From Puccinia triticina (Eukaryota; Basidiomycota; Pucciniomycetes; Pucciniales; Pucciniaceae), in contig NC_070563.1 in the NCBI RefSeq assembly GCF_026914185.1, forward strand, positions 3,307,001-3,371,000: a stretch of DNA of 64,000 nucleotides, given 5' to 3'. Of this stretch, positions 54,271 through 64,000 are shown one piece after another (the stretch's first letter is position 1; each line of letters opens with the position of its first letter). The notes beneath the pieces were generated by a model. The model worked only from the letters and a program-made list of their open reading frames with translations. It was not told the origin of the DNA and did no database searches. Both the position numbers and the translations under genes were made by a program.

Positions 54271-54409
54271 TCAACACTGAGTTGTAATAGGTTTCTCTTG
54301 GTAGTTTCAGGTTCTCCTGAGATGTCTTGTGAATAAGCTGGTGGATCCTCAAAGCAAAGAGGGTCCCTCCTTAAGTCCCCAGCCGCCTTGGGCCTTGTAC
54401 CGCTTGTGG

Positions 54410-56233
54410 CTATGGGACTTCCAAGGAAAGAGAGTGTTTGACTCGAAGGGGATTATCTCTATCCCCATGGGGAGAATCTCTTTCCCGGTCTAAGCCATTG
54501 CAGTCTTCAGGGACTACCTCCTCAGCACGCTCGAGGCTGACAAATACTGAGGCCACTAGGACAAGAAGGCACAGAGGAGCAAAACCAGTGGCTATTAAAG
54601 CTATCCACAGATACAGAATAACCGGAGGCGCTAAAGCCCCAAACAAAATGGAAGACCATAAGAAATGAAGGAATATACGGTGCCGTTGTTGTCCTGGATG
54701 GCGGCGGCGTAGTCGTGAATGTGTTGGTAGGATATCCAAGCTTAGTATGACCAGGGCGAGGATTATGAGAGGCAAGAGCCCAAAACTGTGCGGACGGTGA
54801 AGGTCGTGAAACTGAAGAGCCGAAGCCAGGGAACGGCGAGGGTGATTGAGCTTGGAACCGTTGTCCCGGGAGTAAACGACACGGCTACGTTTGCGGGAGA
54901 ATGCCTGACTTCCATAAATAGCTTATATTTCTCGGTGCATTGCGCCCGTTCCCCGCCAGTCTCCACATTCGATAATCCTTTCTCGTTTTTCTTTTGATCT
55001 TCGCTGAAGATGTGAAATGCATTGGTTCGAAGTTAGCTAACGAGACTGAAAGTAGAGTTCGTTCATGATTGAATAACAAGTAGGCGCCTTTTGAGTTCGA
55101 TACAAGTGAATTCATCAGTTCATTTGCTTTGGCCTTCGTAGGCTCGTCATTTGTCTTCAGCAAATGAGAAAGTACAGCTATCGAGGCTACTCTGGTCTGA
55201 GCAGATAGGTCTTTTGCTGGCTGACTCGAGAAGATTTCTTCAATGATTTTGTCGAGATTTTCGATAATATATGTATAGTCATTGTTATTCTTTGCGTCCA
55301 CTAGAGGTTTCAACCTTGGTTCTGGTTCCCCGATTAACTGCCACTGGAGAGTATCCCACATACCTGCACGATAACCAGGTGGTTGTAGAATATAAAAGAT
55401 GATCAGAATTGCAAGTCCTACTTTGTTTTCTGATGTGCAGTTTGGATGACTAACGGAAATTTTTACTGAGACCTTCGTCGGGGCAATGGAGCTCTGAAAG
55501 ATTTATGTGCCAGATAAGACTTTAGTGAGTACATGTCATTCAGGAAGAAAAATAAATCTGCTTGTAAAAACACGCCTTGTGCCCATTGAATCCCTGAATT
55601 TGGGAACGCGGCTGCGATTGACAAAAGGTAGGTCAGTCGAGTATACATGTCTTCCGTGAACTGGGCATCATCGTGGTGCTTCAGCAGCAGAGTGTAAAAA
55701 GCATAGACAATTGAATCAGAAAGCATTCCGTATGTCTGATGGGGTCGAATAACTGTATTTTCGAGTGCTAGGCACCATTCCTCCAGATGTGCCAGAGACA
55801 TGGATTCGTGCCGCAGAAGATAGTTTAACACCGATTTCAAAAGTTTAATGTGGTGAGAGAGGTACTCTTTCTTGTATGCTTTAGTGCTGGAGAATTGTCC
55901 TGTGAATGTGGAAATTGCTTCTTCATGAGACAAGGTGAAGTTTTAGGGTCAAGAGATAAAGGTGATCAAGTAAGTGGTGGGTAGGAGGATTTTTTCAAAA
56001 GTCTAAATCGGTATGGACATACCTGTGGGTGAGCCATAGGAGTCGAAAGAGCTCCAGAACCCGGCAGTGCTGCCAGGAAATCGTAATCCCTGTGCCGGCT
56101 CTTTCTCCTGATCTTTCAATAAACGACTTTCACAAAGCCAAATTTTTGATGCGGTTCTGTCAAGGGAGGCGTTGATGTTGGTTATGAGCTGGCTAATCAA
56201 GGCCAGTATAAGTAAATAAGCAGGAAGCAACAT
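54410..56233 (-). CDS. Unrecognised secretory-pathway protein
   Basis: The start is ATG 56233 and the N-terminus MLLPAYLLILALISQLITNI is a signal peptide. After an intron (about 56015-55926) the exon at about 55925-55465 encodes an alpha-helical region (FLQADLFFFLNDMYSLKSYL, TRLTYLLSIAAAFPNSGIQW). After another intron, 55361-54990 encodes QLIGEPEPRLKPLVDAKN and IIENLDKIIEEIFSSQPAKD. Three overlapping frames at 54760-54990 make the next junction uncertain. The last open part (54775-54410) has hydrophobic segments (LPLIILALVILSLDILPT and LYLWIALIATGFAPLCLLVL), so the product may be membrane-anchored near its C-terminus. I recognise no domain. A frameshift near 54980 is possible. Confidence 0.5.
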
Positions 56234-57863
56234 GGTGATTGATCAAATTATTGGGGGTCTGGTAGTGCTTTTGCTTGTGGTCAGGCAAGCTGGGCTTTGA
56301 TATCAGCCAACCCAGCTCATGGCTCCCTCATGTTCCATATCCATGATGGTTTCAACTGTACCCGGGTCCAGACCCAAGAGGAACCAAACAGATTACGAGT
56401 ACAACTTCCTGTTTATCTTAGCCTGAAACTCAGATTATGTATTGTAAAGGATTTTAGAGGGAGTTTTGAATGATGTCTACATATTGTGTTTTGAATAAAG
56501 CTTGGATGATTTCTCAAATTTTCTGGTTTTGTTGACCGAGGTCAACTCCATATTTTTGATATCCTTTCCACATGGTGCATCTTGACAGATGTCAGATGAG
56601 GCCCAAGGCTAAATCCACCCCCGGAGCCAATTTCCTCCAGTAGGGGGTGAAGGAGTCGGGTTAGAGAAATACCGAGTTCATTTTCAGAACCAGAGCAGCT
56701 TCTTTACCCCACCCACCACAGGCCATGACCATCGGCCGTTGCCCTCTGCCAGTATGGGCCGGGCAGGGAGAGGCCAACCAAGCGCTGGGTTGTGACACAA
56801 ATACATCCTGGGCGGAAGTCAATTTCAAGGTTTTGTTTAAAGTTGGGTCAGGCTTTTACAGTTTGGTGTGAAGTTTAAAATAAAGTTACCACATAACAAA
56901 ACCAGAAAATTTGAGGAAAGATACAAGCATTATTCAAAACACAATACACCATGGGCGCAAACCGCCCAGCCTCAGCCAACTCTGAGATGTGACTGCTCCG
57001 CAGCCGTCCCTGGGCTGCCATGAGATCAGCACAATGGGTAACGCTGCTGCGAATAAACCCAAATTAATTCTTGATTTGGAGAACCCCCATAGCAATGGGA
57101 ACTGAAAAAAAGAAGCTTTAACATTAATCTCAAAGCTTAATTAATGGGGATTTCCCGTTTGGAGTTGTTATGATGAGCATCCCAACTAATTCCCCAGCCG
57201 CGCATGTCCACCTGTGCTGCCAAGCTTGCAAAAAGTTTGAAGTAATGTCTCCCCATGGAGAGCCCCACAAGTGAGAGCCCCATATAAGGGACCGCATCCT
57301 TGACAGGCATGCCCTGCCCCACCAGTTATTTCCATTGCTCATGGCCCGGTGCCATCCTGAAACGTTTCTCAATTCTTGTTATTCATACTTGGCCGCACTT
57401 TCAAATCACTATTTATTTACATTGTAAGCTCGAAGCATCACAGTTTTACTCCTGTTATCGTAGCATCAGGAGATCATCATTCACCAAATATTGTTGAATT
57501 TCCATCAATCAAACCTTGCCACTCAAATCTTATCTGAGATAAAGACTCAGTTATTTGTTCACAGCTTTGGACTGCACTCACTCTGAACCTAGTATTTACA
57601 TTGAACCCCCCCTCTGCCACCTCAACTCTCTATTCCCACCTCAATTCAGACCACCTACTCAACAACCCTGCTCAGCTTAATCTCAAACAGCCTTATCCAC
57701 AAAATCTCACCCAAGCCGCCTACCCAAGAAGACCAGTAAGCCCAACCTCCAACAACTTCCTCCCCAAAAACTATGCCAGTCCGTGTACTAATTAGTAACC
57801 CCATCTATTTGCTTCCTCCCCTAAAGTCATACCATTGCGGAACTCTCATATCAAAGCCAAACA
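56234..57863. other. Intergenic stretch with a dispersed-repeat copy
   Basis: Apart from the repeat copy at 56620-56950 listed separately, no gene is supported. The segment 57300-57800 resembles an untranslated leader of the MULE gene that starts near 57864. Confidence 0.4.
56620..56950. repeat. Uninterrupted copy of the dispersed repeat
   Basis: GGAGCCAATTTCCTCCAG, GTCGGGTTAGAGAAATACCG, AACCAGAGCAGCTTC, GTTGCCCTCTGCCAGTATGG, GGCCAACCAAGCGCTGGGT and AAAACCAGAAAATTTGAGG follow the same order as 21445-21551 plus 23040-23310. It serves as the pre-insertion reference for the 1.49-kb element at 21552. Confidence 0.7.
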
Positions 57864-60771
57864 ATGTCTCTTACTTTTCTGGAACCATTGGAGTCCAACA
57901 CGTATCCTATGATCCCCGACCTTGAAGATGTTGTCCCGGAGCCAACCACCCAAGAGGTTCCAATCCCCCATGGAACCAAATTACCACCCAGCACCCTCTG
58001 AATGGTCCGATGGCTTGGTAGGGCCTCCCTGACATTTGATACAAATCCACACTGCTTTACAATACCTGGCCACACCATGGCAGACGCCTTTGATCTTGCC
58101 GCTGCAATGCAAGACACCGTCTGATGGACGTTGGAGAACCTCGTACCTCCAAAAATCCCTGGAGAAAAAAATTCAAACACCGGCCGGCCACCAACGTACA
58201 AGTGGAAGATGTATTACATTTTTCCCTGAAAAGGCCACCATGTAGCTCTACTCAACTCTTGCAAAGCCAAATCTGGACAAAAATGCGGCTGCCAGGCCAG
58301 ATTCAATATCTTGCTGCACCTTGCCACCAATTCACTGCGGGTTGAGTGGTTTTGGAAGCATTCTCACGAGCTCAACACACTCAAAGACATGGAGAACACC
58401 CGTATTTCAAAGGCCACTCATGACTAGGTTTGTGCTCGTGTTGACTCGGGACTTGGGTGGGACAGTATTCAAGACCTACTGCCATCCCAAGATCTTGATG
58501 TGGTAAGTAGCCCCCTTCATTTTGTTGTTTTATTTCCCTCCTGCTGTGGATGAGCCGTACTGACCCTGTTTTAACATTCAAACCTCAACTTATAGCTTTG
58601 CGAGACTACTGCGGCTGTCCCAGAAGCCAATGGTGTAACTCAAGACCTTGTCCGCAACTTGGTTCGAACTCGCATGGGAACTAATGCTCAAAAGGACCAG
58701 AACGTCTTCAAATCCCTGAAACTCTGGCAAACTCACTTGAACAATCTCGGCTGGCACACTTTTGCCCCGGGGCTCATTGATTCGGATGAATTTTTATTTT
58801 GCTTCCAATCACCGTGGCAACAACAGATGATGATGGCGCACGGAACAACAATGATAATGGTCAATGCTACCCACAAAACAATCAACAACTGCTTCCTGAC
58901 ACAAGGTTGGAAGGCCAGCTTGTACACAGTTATGATACAAAACTAGGTCACAGGTAACGGGCTTCCTGTATGCTGGGCCTTTACTGGTTCTCTGGCGATG
59001 TAAGTTATTTTTCAGCCACTGATTTGATCCCCAATTATGTGGCTGATTGTAATCATCACTTGACCCTTAGCGAGCCAGTTGAACAGATCCTGACATGGCT
59101 GCATTGCTCCTCCGGGCTGGTCCTACATTCAGTGATGAGCGACTGTGCGCAGGCCATTAAGGCAGCGGTCTCTTCGGCATTCCGGCACCTTGGGGAACAC
59201 GCACCAAGACATTATTGGTGCGTGTTCCATGTCATGAAGGCCTTTGCGGCAAAAGCACTCGCCTACTTGGGGAATCAATTGTTGGAGGCCGTGAAAGACT
59301 TTTGAGAAGTCCTGTACTCCAGTACTTATCCGGATAGCCAAATGATGGTCTTCCTCAGCAAGTGGAGGGAAGTCAACCTTGTTTTTGCGGAATACGTCGA
59401 CTCGCAATGGTATTCCAACATCAAGCACTGGTACAAATTTCACCAAACCGTAAGCACTTCTTGCTCCTGCACGCAGTCCCTCAAACTGAGTTTTTTCTTG
59501 TTGAAAGACTGCATACCAGGGTATTGATACCAACAACTATGTTGAAGCTTGGCACCGCGTACTGAATACTTGGTACCTCAAGCCATCAACCCAAAACCAA
59601 ATCAATGAAGTTGTGCATATTTTGTGTGAGGTGGTCGAGCCTAGGTACAGCCGGCAAAACTCACAGGCAGTTACCGGTTTTGTCAAACAAACCGCCAACC
59701 AATTTCAACAGTTGGACAAGCGTCGCGCAGACCAGATTACCGGTGCCTACTTGGAGCTAATAGGCACTCAGGTGCAAAAGCACTCCAATTATGTAAGGAA
59801 GTTTTTTTTCATTCCTTGGGGAACATGTACAAAGTAGGATCAAGCTAACATGTTTGCTCAGTTCCACATTGGAAGCTTCTTGAACCCACCAGTGCAAACT
59901 TACCGAGTCGAGTACCAGCAACCAACACAAGATACAAAAGGTCAACTGATCACTTGCAACTGTGGCTATTTCACCAGACACGGTAGCGCATGCAAACATA
60001 TGTATTACCTGGCGCGCGAGTGCAAACTGCTTGTCATGGAGAAGGCCCAAGAGATGCAACATCAACAAACTCCGGTCTTTTTCGACAGCGACTCGGAAAT
60101 AAAAGTCATCAGCAGCTCGATCTTGTTCAAGGTAGCAACCTTGAAGCGTTCTCCCCCCGCAACACCGGTTTCCCCAAGAGAGCTTGCATTGATCAGATAG
60201 CGTATGATTATTTCGCCGTGGCCCACCCGGCATTCCTCCCTGATGCCCCGAGAACTCCAGACAACAGGCCTAGCACGAGTAAATCAGCACCAGTAGCTTT
60301 TGTAAACCCACCGACTTCTGTGGGGAGAATCCACAACTCACTCAAGTCTGCAATGTCGGCATTCGACCGGGTGAAGGATGCCATGAAGAAAAAGACACAG
60401 AAAAAGACTTGGCCAAACAATCACCGTCATCCCGGATGCATCAGTTTCAAGTCCTGTCCCATACTCTCTTGCGTATGGCCGAGGAGCGCATGCCAGGCAT
60501 TGGTCAAACAACGGCACCTTTATTCTCAAACATTGGGGATACCTCTGGGATGACTGGTGCCGAGATAGCCGTCTTGACTGGTGAGCTGACGGAGGTTGGC
60601 TGGGCAGCGCTGAAACGGATGGATGCTTTGATGAAGAACAAGACGCACATGAAGGCATTTATCAAAAATTCAGACGAGTTATCAATGTTACTACTCAAGG
60701 AACAATCCTTTGAGATTGTTGGAATGCTTGAGAATGCAAATATTCTGGCTGCTCAAAAACAGATACAATAA
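57864..60771 (+). pseudogene. MULE transposase with SWIM zinc finger, decayed
   Basis: From ATG 57864 the frame (MSLTFLEPLESNTYP) stops after about 45 codons. The core near 58840-58980 reads MIMVNATHKTINNCFLTQGW, where MULEs normally have Asp in place of Asn (DATHKT), followed by a TAG stop and then VTGNGLPVCWAFTGS. The second Asp is readable in LHSVMSDCAQAIKAAVSS, and HYWCVFHVMKAFAAKALAY is the conserved His region. Near 59950-60000, CNCGYFTRHGSACKHMYY is a SWIM finger (CxC...CxH), typical of Mutator/FAR1 proteins. The last exon ends at 60771. Stops and the lost catalytic Asp show it is inactive. No end repeats were found. Confidence 0.75.
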
Positions 60772-61244
60772 AGCTTCTACAAAGATGACATGGTGGCATG
60801 TTAAGGTTGTAGCGGGCAAAGCGCGGGGCCAGGGAAGAAAGTCAGCACAAAAGATTCTACTGGGGTGTGGGGAGAACAACACAGGGGTGTGTTGCTTCTT
60901 ATGTGGTGGTGCGGTTCATGAAGGACCACCAACTTCTTCAATTCGTCGACTTCCATTTCATTTCGCTTGAGATCTGCCCTTCCTTTGGCGAACTTGTGTT
61001 GTCCCCGTCACTCTTTGCATCATAGCTACTTGTCTCCACTACTGATCCTTCCCAATAGTTACAATATCCTAAACAAATGATTGTATCCACAGCTGATCAC
61101 GTGTCTTGGTTACTATTTTTGACATCATTAACCAGCATAGTTATTACGTACTTTTAAATTCTTTTCTCACTTTTTTTTTACTTGTACATTTTTTTTTTGT
61201 CTGGTTGTCAGATCAACAATGAATTTAATTTTGAATTCCTTTGG
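60772..61244. other. Short stretch between two transposase genes
   Basis: It contains T-rich tracts (61165-61200) and no gene. The boundary between the MULE and the Plavaka-like element must lie here, but I could not see terminal repeats. Confidence 0.35.
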
Positions 61245-64000
61245 CTACATTCGTGCAAGCATTTGAGCAAGAGGCTCAACTCGCTGTAAAGGGATTTCCA
61301 AGAATTCCCGGTGCGCTAAAGGCGAAGATAACGCCGCCAAATTTACAATATAGCTTGTCTTATTGGCATGGGTGAGCTCGCCAACCAAAGTTTCCGTATC
61401 CTGCCGCTCGACTTGCACCTTCTTTGACAAAGTTACAGAGCATTTGCTTTTGTGGCAATCATGCTGTACATTGATGACCACAACAATATTCTTGAATGCA
61501 ATGAAGGATGCATAGTGAGAATGGATACAAAATTATTTGACACATACAGATTTTGCACTTACCTGTACACTGATAATTTGGCCCTCCCCAGCCTGAAAGA
61601 TCTCCCTCATGTTGTAGAATTTGCTGATACTGCTGAATTTGAACGGAGTGAGACAGACAAAAAGAAAAGAACCAGGCGGCTTCTCTTCTTCCCACAACAT
61701 ATCCACACGTCCTACATCTGGCCTTCCTGTACCCCCCTTAGATTGGTACTAATTTCATTGGATTGAAATTGTATCAGCTATGCATCGCACCCAGCAGCCC
61801 TAGACGGCAAAAATCACTGAACTCACCAGGATAAATGAAGATACCCTCAAAACGTCCTTGCTGGTTAGACTTAGGCCCCAATTATAAACCAATTTTCGAG
61901 TTTTATTTTGAAAGTATTCAAAAAGAATTTCAAAACAAAAATGAAATCAAGATGAAAGATTTTTGATTTCAAAATTCTCTCGGAAAAGCTTCAAACAACA
62001 GGGTGCACATATAAACATTTGTGCATCCCTGAGCAAGTAGCCTGCCGGAGTGGGCAGGCAGGGAGGAGATGCCTGTGACACAGGCAAGCTGGATAGAATA
62101 CAGCTTGCCTGTTCAGCCTTGGCTGAATGGTGTGACATTTCCTGCGCGGCTGCCTCCATGGACATTTGGATCATCAGCGCCAAGATCAAAGCCAAGCGTT
62201 TTTTCCCGTGCCTCCGCCGCCAAGGTCAGGATCATATTGCCCCTGGTGGTCCCGGGTTTTCTGGGGAATTTGGTTTTCCTGCAGGTGTTTGTAACAGTAG
62301 GCCATCAGGATTTTTGTAATGACTGCGATCCAATTGTGGAACATTGAGGCAATCGGGTATATCGGCACTGCAGCAGTAATTTTTTTCATGTGCAGGCCAA
62401 CCCCTGCCCGGCGAACTCCGCCAACCCAATACAGCCATTAAATGGGGGGGGGGGGGGGGGGGGGGGGGGGGGTCTGAGGCACCAGTGGCCTGGCAACCAT
62501 ACAGGCATACTGCCTGTTCAAAAGTTTGATTCCTCAAATTTTGAGATTCTGGAATCTCAAACACCCCTCCCGGGTGTGTTTGAAGAGATTTGGGATTATT
62601 TTGAAATGAAAAGAACTCAAAACAAAGTTGGTTTTGATTTCAAAACAATTTCAAAATAATCTCAAAGTAATCTCAAAATTCAGTTTATAATTGGGGCCTT
62701 ATCTCAGCTAATTGGCGCCACAAGGACCCCAGAAGATGACTTGCCAGTGCGGGAGGCACAGCAAACCGTTGTGCAGCAGTAAGTTTGCGGTCTTGCACAC
62801 GTGGGTAGGAATCACGGGAATTTTCAAAGAGTGAGGTGTTGTAACCCATCGACCTTTGCACAGAGTCGTTGCTTTTGAACAAGTTAATCACAGATGTTGC
62901 TGCTGTCTTGTATGTTTTGTGCTCTTTGACCCAGAAATACCCGCCAGAATACAAAAGTCAAAGATTGCGGAAGTTGGCAAATGTGACACCTATGTCTTTT
63001 CTTGGAATTTGGCGGTTAGAATGTATTGATGCATTCCTCAGGATTCCATTGTAGCTCTTCAAATTTTCCGTTGCAAACAAAGTTGGCGGTCCAAATCGAC
63101 AAATCGCATCTGGAAGGTGAAGGAGCGTATGAAATTTGGGTTTGTTCACCCATTGAGCCGTCCCCTTGATCAGAAGGCAAAAAAACAGTCGTATACGGAG
63201 AGTAAGTTCAGATAGATAAGTTTCCATGTCTTTTATCCGCGTCTCAAATATCAATGGGGCCAGTTGACAGAGAGCAGACCACAAAAGCTGTTTGTGATTG
63301 CTGATGTATTCAAACAGAACAAAAGGCGCGGTCTGGAGGACAATATTGAAGTCTTTTCCAATAAAGTTTGAGTAATTTCTAGTGAGGTATTGGGGCTGCA
63401 GGGACGGTATGTTGAGTGCTTTGGTGTCAAAAGATTGATAACAGGCCGTTACTTTCGGAATTTGCGCCGGAGCCAAAGCCTTCATGAACGCGCAAACAAG
63501 GTATTTCACAACTCCCAACAGGAAAACATGGAGCACCTCCACTGGAGTGTCAAGACACCCATCAAAACCTGCTTGCAATCCGAAGGATCAGTTCAGTACA
63601 TATTTGTGTATCAGATAGTAGACCCACCCTCTTACCATCCAGCTCAAAGAACGAGCTGAAAATTGTCTTCTGACGTTTGGAGTCCAATTTCCCATGATCC
63701 TTGAGGAACTTCAGCTGAGCCAGAGTGACCTCCTTTTTCTTGTCCTTGGTGATGATCTCATACTTCCTATTGATGATAGTCTTGTTCAGCGTATCTTTAA
63801 CTCCTAACTGGGTGTGTAAATTTTCAACGGCGGTCTTGCTGCGAGGCTCATGAGACCTGTGCCAAATTTTGTAGCAATTTTCCTTTATCGTGGCCCAAGA
63901 CCTGATTGGATTGGAAATATTTCAAAATGATAACAGTCAGAAGAATATTCATCATAAATTGGTAGCCAAGTGCACAAATTGCACAGCAAGCCACCCACCC
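61245..64000 (-). pseudogene. Plavaka/KDZ-like transposase, partial, interrupted
   Basis: The gene reads on the minus strand and its 5' part lies beyond the window. Exons give WATIKENCYKIWHRSHEPRS (about 63900), a join from FFELD to AGFDGCLDTPVEVLHVFLLG (about 63570) and VVKYLVCAFMKALAPAQIPK. They continue with WVNKPKFHTLLHLPDAICRF and SYNGILRNASIHSNRQIPRK (about 63040). Then comes a TGA at about 62956 just after ANFRNL, and YFWVKEHKTYKTAATSV. The last exon has VVINVQHDCHKSKCSVTL and ERQDTETLVGELTHANKTSY, ending at 61245. This layout matches the fungal Plavaka/KDZ-type transposases, by recollection of the family. An 825-bp MITE (61874-62698) splits one exon. Confidence 0.65.
61874..62698. mobile_element. 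825-bp MITE, PIF/Harbinger-like, in a transposase exon
   Basis: The ends GGCCCCAATTATAAAC are perfect inverted repeats and are flanked by TTA on both sides (61871-61873 and 62699-62701), the 3-bp duplication typical of PIF/Harbinger. Subterminal parts repeat TTTGAAATTGTTTTGAAATC-like motifs. A run of 29 Gs lies at 62444-62472. No coding capacity. Removing the MITE and one TTA rejoins the host exon as CAA TTA GCT GAG ATA AGT CTA (minus strand). Confidence 0.88.

Noticed and set aside
54885..55361. Treating the 158-codon minus-strand frame as a separate gene
   Set aside because: It continues the helical protein that begins with the signal peptide at 56233 and is joined by a plausible intron, so I keep it as part of one gene.

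Overview
This window reads as nuclear DNA of a basidiomycete fungus, most likely a rust (Pucciniales). The basis is short GT-AG introns of about 50-110 bases in almost every gene, a handful of ordinary fungal membrane-protein genes, and a very heavy load of cut-and-paste DNA transposons (hAT, Mutator-like with a GCM-type zinc finger, Plavaka/KDZ-like). The rust assignment is inference from this pattern, not from a marker gene. I see no rRNA, CRISPR or bacterial-style operon.

Layout. 1-2.2 kb: a MITE carrying a 45-bp minisatellite, plus copies of a dispersed GAGGGACTT hairpin repeat. 2.19-5.87 kb: a complete hAT transposon with exact 8-bp target duplication and an apparently intact 12-exon transposase. 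6.26-15.1 kb: a minus-strand MFS transporter gene split by a 6.6-kb Mutator-like element (9-bp duplication, decayed GCM/MULE transposase plus a USP-like peptidase module). 15.1-24 kb: gene-free repeats, including four small inverted-repeat elements and a 1.5-kb CAAC-type element. 24.06-27.09 kb: an OPT-family transporter. 27.7-32.8 kb: a second hAT element with AGCGCT-rich subterminal arrays, inactivated by a nested 858-bp element. 33.7-43.15 kb: the gene island, with an unrecognised protein, a SERINC/TMS1 gene, a divergently transcribed AAAP-like transporter and a small secreted-protein gene. 45.0-47.7 kb: a 2.67-kb element with perfect ends that carries duplicated tRNA-like genes and a palindromic satellite. 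48-54.3 kb: more satellites, two CAAC-type elements, a tRNA-like sequence and a truncated hAT gene. 54.4-56.2 kb: an unrecognised gene with a signal peptide. 57.9-64 kb: a decayed SWIM-domain MULE and a Plavaka/KDZ-like transposase broken by an 825-bp MITE and running off the window end.

How it fits together. The host genes are transporters and membrane or secreted proteins, with no obvious common pathway. Most of the remaining structure is explained by DNA transposition. I could define ten inserted elements from target duplications and inverted ends. In three places (MFS, hAT-2, Plavaka) removing the insert together with one duplication copy rejoins an open reading frame, so each hit a gene that was still intact. 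Four elements share CAAC termini and leave 7-bp rather than 8-bp duplications, and two elements carry related palindromic minisatellites. These are the most unusual features here.
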